A stretch of 22,303 nt of DNA from a virus: IMG/VR virus record IMGVR_UViG_3300008110_000468, positions 1-22,303 of that record; one strand, written 5' to 3'. Made by a program: the position numbers and the translations under genes. The notes beneath the pieces were generated by a model that did not search any database, was not told where the DNA came from, and saw only the letters and a list, made by a program, of their open reading frames with translations. Shown piece after piece: positions 17,263 to 22,303 of this stretch (the stretch's first letter is position 1; every line of letters starts with the position of its first letter).

Positions 17263-19331
17263 TAACACTAAAGAATATTACATTACGGAACTTCTTATCA
17301 ATCGGACAAGTCACTCAAGCAGTTGACTTTGACCGCCAAGACTTAACACTTATTCTAGGTGAAAACTTAGACTTAGGCGGTGACGGTGCTCGTAATGGTA
17401 CAGGTAAGACTAGTCTTATTCAAGGTCTATCATACGCATTGTTTGGCGTGCCCATTAACAGTATCAGAAAAGATAATTTAGTTAATCGCACAAATGGAAA
17501 AGGTATGCTAGTTACATTAGAGTTTAGTGTGAATGGCATTGACTATAAGATTGAGCGTGGTCGTAAACCAAACCTATTGAAATTTTATGTAAACAATGAT
17601 TTGCAAAAAGGTTTGGATGACGCACAAGGCGAGAACAAAGAAACACAGGCTCAGATTGAAAAAATCATTTGCATGTCTAGTAGTATGTTTCGCCACATTG
17701 TGGCATTGAATACATATTCAGAACCGTTTCTAGCACTAAAAGCAAACGAACAACGTGAAATCATTGAACAGTTATTGGGTATTACATTACTATCTGAAAA
17801 AGCAGAATCAATCAAAATCTTATTGAAAGAAACTAAAGATAGTATTCAGGGTGAAGAATTCAAAGTTAAAGCTATTGAAGAAGCCAACAAGCGTGTCAAA
17901 GAACAAATTGAAAGTTTAAAGCGTAGACAAGGGTTATGGCAAAAGAAACATGAAAGTGACTTAGCCTATCTAGTTGCACAATATGATGAACTTGCTAAAG
18001 TTGATATTGAAAAAGAGTTATTGGCTCACAAAGAGTTAATTATATATAATCAGCAAAAGAAAGCACAGGATGAGTATAATGCACTAGTTGCTCGTTCCAC
18101 TGCTTGGCAACAAAAACATGATACTGATATTTCAATAGCACATAAGGCTTACTTACTTAAAAATGAGTATGACATTGAATCTGAACTTAAGTCATGGAGT
18201 GACTTGAAAGAATGGCTCAATGATGAATCATCTCAAAAGACTATTGCTACTGCAATAGATAATCAAACCAAAAGTATTGCAAAAGAAAACAAATTAATTG
18301 AAAAATTAGTTCGGGAACTTAAAGAACTTGAAGAACATAAGTGTTATGCTTGTGGTCAAGACTTCCATGATGACAAACATTTAGAAGTTACTACAGAAAA
18401 AACTACATTACTTGAAAATGCCCGTATTGAGTTAGCTGAACTTGAAGCGCAATTAGCAATTGATAAAGCACTGGTTAAAGAGTTAGGTAGTAAACCCACA
18501 CCATCATATAAAACAGAAGCAGAAGCTATTCGTCACAGTGGTGACGTAGCTAACTTAAAGAAAGTTTGGGAAGATAAGAAGCAAGAATCCAATCCATTCA
18601 GCGAACAATTAAGTGAGTTGACTCCGATAGTATTAGGGCCTCAACCTGTCACTCATTATGATACAGAAGTTGAGGCTGTAAAACATTCAAGTCAAGTTGC
18701 TAATATACTAGTGCAGATTGAAAACAAGTCAACTGAAAATGATCCATACAGTGAACAAGTAGTTGAGATGGAAAATAATGCGTTGCAAAGTATTGACTTT
18801 GACGCAATCAATAGACTAACAAAGACTATGGAACATCAGAAATTCTTATTAGATATATTAACTAGCAAAGATAGTTTTGTTCGTAAGAAGATTATTGACC
18901 AAAACTTAAGTTACTTGAATAGTCGTTTAACACATTACTTAGATAAGATTGGGTTACCGCATCAAGTTATCTTTCAAAACGATTTGCAAGTTGAAATTAC
19001 AGAGTTAGGTCGTGAACTTGACTTTGATAACTTGAGCCGTGGTGAACGTAATAGATTGATTCTAGGCTTAAGTTTTGCATTCCGTGATGTATGGGAAAAC
19101 TTATACGCACCAATCAATACACTATTCATTGACGAATTAATTGATAGTGGACTAGACACAATGGGTGTTGAAAACAGTATTGCTATTCTTAAGGACATGT
19201 CACGTAGACGGCATAAGAGTATTTGGCTTGTTAGTCACCGTGAAGAATTAGCAGGGCGTGTGCCCAGTGTCTTAAAAGTTGTAAAAGAAAATGGTTTTAC
19301 ATCATACAACACAGCGGTAGATATGGAATAA
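17259..19331 (+). CDS. 46: Recombination endonuclease subunit gp46 (Rad50/SbcC-type ATPase)
   Basis: A 690-residue SMC-like ATPase, somewhat longer than T4 gp46 (560 aa). It has a P-loop GARNGTGKT (43-51), two long coiled-coil arms meeting at a zinc hook CYAC (362-365), the ABC signature LSRGERNRL (about 592-600), Walker B LFIDE ending at E626, the D-loop SGLD and the switch histidine in VSHREEL. It binds DNA ends with gp47 and regulates its nuclease. The second arm contains an imperfect repeat (KTEAEAIRHSGDVANLK and DTEVEAVKHSSQVANIL), which probably accounts for the additional length. Confidence 0.95.
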   Translation: MITLKNITLRNFLSIGQVTQAVDFDRQDLTLILGENLDLGGDGARNGTGKTSLIQGLSYALFGVPINSIRKDNLVNRTNGKGMLVTLEFSVNGIDYKIERGRKPNLLKFYVNNDLQKGLDDAQGENKETQAQIEKIICMSSSMFRHIVALNTYSEPFLALKANEQREIIEQLLGITLLSEKAESIKILLKETKDSIQGEEFKVKAIEEANKRVKEQIESLKRRQGLWQKKHESDLAYLVAQYDELAKVDIEKELLAHKELIIYNQQKKAQDEYNALVARSTAWQQKHDTDISIAHKAYLLKNEYDIESELKSWSDLKEWLNDESSQKTIATAIDNQTKSIAKENKLIEKLVRELKELEEHKCYACGQDFHDDKHLEVTTEKTTLLENARIELAELEAQLAIDKALVKELGSKPTPSYKTEAEAIRHSGDVANLKKVWEDKKQESNPFSEQLSELTPIVLGPQPVTHYDTEVEAVKHSSQVANILVQIENKSTENDPYSEQVVEMENNALQSIDFDAINRLTKTMEHQKFLLDILTSKDSFVRKKIIDQNLSYLNSRLTHYLDKIGLPHQVIFQNDLQVEITELGRELDFDNLSRGERNRLILGLSFAFRDVWENLYAPINTLFIDELIDSGLDTMGVENSIAILKDMSRRRHKSIWLVSHREELAGRVPSVLKVVKENGFTSYNTAVDME

Positions 19332-19364
19332 TTTCAAATATCAATTTAAGCGATAAGTAGTAGT

Positions 19365-19931
19365 ATGCCAAGTCCACAAAAAGCAAAAGGTTCAGGATAT
19401 GAAAGAGAAGTTGCAAAATTTCTCTCAGATTTGTACGGTGAAAGTTTCATTCGTGCTCCTGGATCCGGCGCATATGTGGGTGGCAAGAATCAAGCCAGAA
19501 CTCAATTCTTACATGAGGGACAGATTCGTTCTTTTAAGGGCGACATTGTTCCGGGAGAGAGTTTCAGCAAAATGAATGCAGAGTGCAAGTTCTATCAGGA
19601 CTTCCCGTGGCACCTATTACTCACAGGTGAATGCAAACAACTTGATTCGTGGCTAGAGCAATTGCTTGACGTAGAAGATATTGACGATTTAAACATTCTT
19701 TTTATGAAGTTTAATCGTAAAGGTCAATATGTCGCAGTACAAGGGAAACTAACATGGAAAGCAGACAACTGTTTATTCTATAGTAGTCCAACATACGGTG
19801 ATTGGGTCGTAATGGAACATTCTAGCTTTTTCAAAAATAATGCAGAATTAGTAAAATCATATTCAGGCACATCAGACACCAAGTCAAAACCAAATATTCT
19901 TACTTTTAATACACCACAATTAGCAGGCTGA
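19365..19931 (+). CDS. PD-(D/E)XK nuclease, Holliday-junction-resolvase-like
   Basis: A 188-residue protein with the layout of the PD-(D/E)XK superfamily: YERE near the N-terminus (12-15), RAPGSGAYVGGKN (30-42), then GD at 59-60 and ECK at 73-75 as probable metal and catalytic residues. Such proteins in phages are often annotated as Holliday junction resolvases; a VSR- or RecB-like nicking enzyme is also possible. It follows gp46 after 33 nt on the same strand, so it probably acts in the same recombination pathway. The start lacks a strong ribosome site, only AAG near -9. Confidence 0.75.
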   Translation: MPSPQKAKGSGYEREVAKFLSDLYGESFIRAPGSGAYVGGKNQARTQFLHEGQIRSFKGDIVPGESFSKMNAECKFYQDFPWHLLLTGECKQLDSWLEQLLDVEDIDDLNILFMKFNRKGQYVAVQGKLTWKADNCLFYSSPTYGDWVVMEHSSFFKNNAELVKSYSGTSDTKSKPNILTFNTPQLAG

Positions 19932-20129
19932 GTTGTCAGTCCTCCTTGAGTTTGTACAGATTGTGCTGTGCTGACGGATCTGGAGTATGCGTGTTAGCAA
20001 TAACATGGAACACCGAGAAGGCAATCGGAAAAGCGAACCTTCAATGAGTTTATATCTCACTTTATCTTGCGGATATAAAACATGCGTTGTCGAAGAACCA
20101 AACTGAATTTGGTAGCTTCACTACAGTCC

Positions 20130-20137
20130 CATAAATA
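20130..20137 (+). promoter_or_regulatory. Plus-strand late-promoter motif (CATAAATA) without a clear gene
   Basis: CATAAATA is the only exact NATAAATA I found on the plus strand of this window. No convincing protein gene follows before the convergent gp26-like unit; the next plus-strand gene begins 1.4 kb away. Confidence 0.4.
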
Positions 20138-20228
20138 CTTTACAGGACAACCGGTGGCAAATAGTGACATAAAAAGTTAATTATTTGGGGAATAGATAAC
20201 AATGGATGACGGGCATGGCAAGTTACCA

Positions 20229-20253
20229 ATGGTAGTGCAATTTGCACTACCAT
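20229..20253. repeat. 12-bp perfect inverted repeat
   Basis: ATGGTAGTGCAA and its exact complement TTGCACTACCAT are separated by a single T. No T-run follows on either strand, so it is not a standard terminator. A one-base loop cannot close, so as RNA the innermost pairs would open; as DNA it could cruciform or bind a dimeric protein. Confidence 0.8.
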
Positions 20254-20322
20254 GGCTTCAAAGCGGCAATGTATCTCTAACTCAATAATCCTTTATGAAT
20301 ATCTAAAACAATACCGATTGTG

Positions 20323-20372
20323 ATACTGAGCGAAGCGAAGTATTACAGAAGGTAGATGACCGAAGGTCATCT
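20323..20372. repeat. Two adjacent hairpins with GAA loops
   Basis: The first has arms ATACT/AGTAT (20323-20327, 20339-20343) around GCGAAGC, a DNA heptamer known to form an unusually stable mini-hairpin. The second is AGATGACC-GAA-GGTCATCT (20354-20372), an 8-bp perfect stem. They lie 45-95 nt downstream of the 58-codon frame and could end or protect its transcript, though no T-tract follows. Confidence 0.6.
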
Positions 20373-20417
20373 CTAAAGAATAAGTGATAGTAAATGATGA
20401 TAAATGAACAGCTACGG

Positions 20418-20594
20418 TTAAAAGAATGGTAACTTGCTATTCTTAGTAGTCTCTAAGTTATCATCAATAATTTTAGATATGGTTTCTCGTTCTGAGATGC
20501 TAAGGTTTAAGATATCTGTGTAAGATATTCCACCTCTCATATACCACGCCATCCTCAAAGAATCCGACTTAATAGCGTTACATTCTTTATCCAT
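20418..20594 (-). CDS. 58-codon downstream frame of the gp26-like gene (probable -1 frameshift extension)
   Basis: The frame starts at ATG 20594 and ends KLPFF. It contains SDSLRMAWYMRGGISYTDIL, a pattern I associate with small proteins next to gp26 in marine T4-like phages. There is no ribosome site at a proper distance; the nearest GAAGG is about 20 nt away and lies inside a hairpin. The same frame is open a further 18 codons upstream to the end of the gp26-like gene, where a slippery site would place ribosomes in it. It is therefore best read as the C-terminal part of a fusion, although separate translation from the ATG is possible. Confidence 0.75.
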   Translation of the reverse strand: MDKECNAIKSDSLRMAWYMRGGISYTDILNLSISERETISKIIDDNLETTKNSKLPFF

Positions 20595-21466
20595 GTTTTC
20601 AATAAGACTTGATACACCTTCGGAATCAAGTGTAAGAAGTCTTAGTCGAAAAAATCAGTAACATTAACACTGAATGGTTGTTCGTATCCGTGACCACAAT
20701 GAACACATGTTATTTTTAACGGTTTGTTTTCTGTGCTTCTGCGTAAGGTTACACTATGTTCTTGTACGGTATCATAAGTTTTCTTGTCACATTGAGTTAA
20801 GAACTCAAATATGAATTGATTTTCAAATACAGTAGCTGTGGGTACTCTCATGTATTCAATAGTTGATGCAACTAATTTCATAGTCATCTGATTAATTTCT
20901 AGTAATAATTCACTACCTTTTGCATCTCTACTAGTGTCATCTTCAATTTTAGATAGCATCTGCAAAGCCTTCTGTACGTGAAATTGTGCCAATGTAGCTT
21001 CATTCATTTCGCTAAATTTCAATGGTTTAAACTTAAACGTAATCTCACCAATTATTAATGGTTCGTTATAGTTTCCGGGTTTGAAATCGGCTAATACCCC
21101 TGATAGATTCAAATCGTATTTACCAGTTTCTTTGCATTCAGGGCAGTCAGTTTCTATTTCCATATTGCTACCATGGGTAGCGGCACGTATTGCAACTAAT
21201 ATAGGATCTATATCTACATTAGATAGTTGCCATGGATCTTTGATATTAGGAATACAGCTTTTTATTACCTCTACTACAGCAGTGCCATTGAACAATGCAT
21301 CAGGGGTTCTGCTAGTAATCTCATCAATAGCAGTCATTGGATACACGGGTAATTCTCCGGTATCAGGCATATCTATAGTTCCTTCTGGATATCCTAGTCC
21401 CCCGCTGGGTAATTTTAGATAAACGGCCGGTCTACGGAAATACTGCTTTAGTGGATTGTCTGACAT
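20418..21466 (-). CDS. Predicted -1 frameshift fusion product (gp26-like + 58-codon frame), 349 aa
   Basis: Ribosomes slipping back one base at T TTT TTC (20654-20648) would read residues 1-273 of the gp26-like protein, then 18 linker codons (RLRLLTLDSEGVSSLIEN), then the 58-residue segment, ending at 20418. No stop interrupts this path. In lambda and many other long-tailed phages a rare -1 slip makes a G-T fusion, and both G and G-T chaperone the tape-measure protein. Here a tape-measure-like gene is the immediate divergent neighbour. The fusion is a prediction; no protein data were available. Confidence 0.65.
20603..20654 (-). promoter_or_regulatory. Programmed -1 frameshift signal: slippery TTTTTTC plus downstream hairpin
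   Basis: On the minus strand the end of the gp26-like gene reads GAT TTT TTC GAC TAA. T TTT TTC (20654-20648) fits the X XXY YYZ rule in the zero frame. After a 3-nt spacer comes an 8-bp stem TAAGACTT/AAGTCTTA (20644-20637 with 20610-20603), a small CT/TC internal loop, and an inner TACAC/GTGTA stem (20634-20630 with 20617-20613). The zero-frame stop lies at the base of the stem. Confidence 0.7.
20642..21466 (-). CDS. 26: gp26-like baseplate hub assembly / tail assembly chaperone protein
   Basis: A 274-residue protein of the gp26-like family of marine T4-like phages; T4 gp26 (208 aa) is needed to assemble the baseplate hub but is not found in quantity in the virion. Two cysteine pairs, CPEC (108-111) and CVHC (254-257), look like a split zinc ribbon, an ancient gp26-family trait rather than a catalytic site. 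The N-terminus (KQYFRRPAVYLKLPSGGLGY) and the SNVDIDPILVAIRAATHGS segment are typical. AGGAG lies 5 nt before the ATG. The last codons hold a frameshift signal leading into the 58-codon frame. Orthology to T4 gp26 is by family resemblance; a chaperone role is inferred from the frameshift and from the neighbouring tape-measure gene. Confidence 0.8.
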   Translation of the reverse strand: MSDNPLKQYFRRPAVYLKLPSGGLGYPEGTIDMPDTGELPVYPMTAIDEITSRTPDALFNGTAVVEVIKSCIPNIKDPWQLSNVDIDPILVAIRAATHGSNMEIETDCPECKETGKYDLNLSGVLADFKPGNYNEPLIIGEITFKFKPLKFSEMNEATLAQFHVQKALQMLSKIEDDTSRDAKGSELLLEINQMTMKLVASTIEYMRVPTATVFENQFIFEFLTQCDKKTYDTVQEHSVTLRRSTENKPLKITCVHCGHGYEQPFSVNVTDFFD

Positions 21467-21488
21467 AAAAACTCCTATTATTCGGTAT

Positions 21489-21517
21489 GCTAAATACTAT
21501 ATACCCAATTATTTAGC
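21489..21517. promoter_or_regulatory. Face-to-face GCTAAATA elements between gp26-like and tape-measure genes
   Basis: GCTAAATA (21489-21496, plus strand) and its exact reverse complement TATTTAGC (21510-21517) form an inverted repeat with a 13-bp centre. Each is a one-mismatch version of NATAAATA, and they point toward each other, so both strands would start transcription near 21503. They precede the only two genes in this divergent pair. Confidence 0.45.
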
Positions 21518-21529
21518 GACTAAAAAACT

Positions 21530-22303
21530 ATGGCCGATATTTCTCCTGAACAACAAGACTCGTTTAACCGATTTATGGAATCAGTTACTGAGGCACAGGT
21601 ACGCCTTACTGTAGCTTCAGCGACCATCACTACATCTTCAACTAGCATATCTGACAGTTTGTTTAAAGCAAGAGGAGATTTAAACAAACTATCTGACGCA
21701 TTAAAAATCAGTACTGTAAATTTAGGAAATCTTGCAACTGCGCTTGGGGAGCAGGCAGAAAATACTAAAAAAGCATCTGAAAATGTTGAACAAGCATTTG
21801 AAAATGTAGCAAAGTCTGCCGGTAATGTAAATTTTGGTAATTTAAATCAAAGTACTATCGCAATGGTGGAAGCATTCAGCAAATTGACTGGAACCACTCA
21901 TGACCAAAGTGTTGCAATGTTATCTGCTAATGGTACATTAAATGCGTTTGGATTACACCAAACGGAAGTGTTAGAGTTAGTAAAGATTGAAAAAGAATTA
22001 AAAGAGAAAGCAGATAAACTTAGAGCCTCATTTGATCAATTTGCAACTACACTTGGTAGTGCTGGCATAGGAATGTTCAAAGCATTAAACAAAGCTGAAA
22101 CAGGTACTGGCAAATATGCTGATAGTGTAGAAAAAGCAGCCGGCGCCACGGCAGATTGGTTAGGTTCATTTGGCCCATTAGGCAAGATTGTTGGCATGTT
22201 GGTCAACGTTATGGGCACGTTAGTAGGAGAAAGCCTAAGACAGAACGATGCACTTGTTAAAACTTATCAATCACTATCTAAGATTGGTCAAATTGACAGT
22301 ACA
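21530..22303 (+). CDS. Tail tape-measure-like protein, 3' end outside window
   Basis: The first 258 residues of a longer protein that runs off the right edge, beginning MADISPEQQDSFNRF. It is almost wholly helical and rich in Ala, Ser, Thr and Lys, with heptad-like patterns (about 55-100 and 150-170) and a hydrophobic Gly-rich stretch (about 206-235: WLGSFGPLGKIVGML). This is the composition of tape-measure or gp29-like hub proteins. The divergent neighbour is a gp26-like gene with a frameshift signal, the usual partner of a tape-measure gene. No clear ribosome site precedes the ATG. A different long helical structural protein is possible, since the diagnostic length is not visible. Confidence 0.6.
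   Translation, partial: MADISPEQQDSFNRFMESVTEAQVRLTVASATITTSSTSISDSLFKARGDLNKLSDALKISTVNLGNLATALGEQAENTKKASENVEQAFENVAKSAGNVNFGNLNQSTIAMVEAFSKLTGTTHDQSVAMLSANGTLNAFGLHQTEVLELVKIEKELKEKADKLRASFDQFATTLGSAGIGMFKALNKAETGTGKYADSVEKAAGATADWLGSFGPLGKIVGMLVNVMGTLVGESLRQNDALVKTYQSLSKIGQIDST

Larger units (their letters stand above)
19932..20417. other. 486-bp intergenic region with several inverted repeats, no convincing gene
   Basis: The region lies between the stops of two convergent units. No frame over 40 codons is present on either strand, and no tRNA T-arm or intron core motif is seen. It holds inverted repeats TTTATATC/GATATAAA (20049-20056, 20072-20079), GAAGG/CCTTC (20017-20021, 20038-20042), a 12-bp palindrome at 20229-20253 and two GAA-loop hairpins at 20323-20372. 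A CATAAATA late-promoter motif lies at 20130 on the plus strand. Two short frames (39 codons from 19987, 28 codons from 20202) are not supported as genes. A structured non-coding RNA or an old mobile-element remnant would fit. Confidence 0.6.

Noticed and set aside
20202-20288. 28-codon frame beginning MDDGHGKLPMVV
   Set aside because: Too short, overlaps the 12-bp palindrome, and its only ribosome-like element (GGGG) is too far upstream to support a gene.
19932-20417. tRNA or tmRNA gene in the intergenic block
   Set aside because: No GGTTCGANTCC-type T-arm and no acceptor pairing could be found on either strand.
1-22303. CRISPR array or insertion sequence
   Set aside because: No regularly spaced direct repeats and no transposase-like frame were seen.

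Overview
The window looks like a piece of a lytic, T4-like (contractile-tail) phage genome. It is AT-rich, and its gene content and protein style match the marine T4-like phages (cyanophage and pelagiphage type) better than enteric T4. The evidence is a syntenic baseplate block (gp48, gp53, hub, gp5, gp25, gp6, gp7 position), a late sigma factor gp55, the gp47/gp46 recombination nuclease, a gp26-like protein, and a start-codon-proximal motif NATAAATA, the late-promoter consensus of T4-like phages. The host cannot be told from the sequence.

Layout. Positions 1-14262 on the minus strand hold one compact virion module, transcribed right to left: gp48 tail-tube cap, gp53 wedge, an 848-aa putative hub protein, gp5-like spike/hub without a lysozyme domain, gp25, a very large gp6, and a large gp7-position structural protein that runs off the left edge. 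NATAAATA motifs sit just upstream of gp48, gp25 and gp6. The other genes are joined by overlaps or gaps of 1-15 nt.

Positions 14378-19931 on the plus strand hold the late sigma factor gp55, then the gp47 - 73-aa protein - gp46 operon (two ATGA overlaps), then a PD-(D/E)XK nuclease. A free-standing HNH homing endonuclease with its own late promoter sits in reverse orientation between gp55 and gp47. Positions 19932-20417 carry no convincing protein gene but several strong inverted repeats and a plus-strand late-promoter motif.

Positions 20418-21466 (minus) hold the gp26-like zinc-ribbon protein and a 58-residue downstream reading frame. Divergent from these, a helical tape-measure-like protein starts at 21530 and runs off the right edge.

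The most interesting signal is at the 3' end of the gp26-like gene. A slippery heptamer T TTT TTC lies one codon before the stop, followed after 3 nt by a hairpin with an 8-bp outer stem. A -1 slip enters exactly the frame of the 58-residue ORF with no stop between. This is the architecture of the lambda G/G-T tail-assembly-chaperone frameshift, and here it sits beside the candidate tape-measure gene. It suggests that this gp26 family is the T4-like equivalent of a frameshifted tail assembly chaperone.
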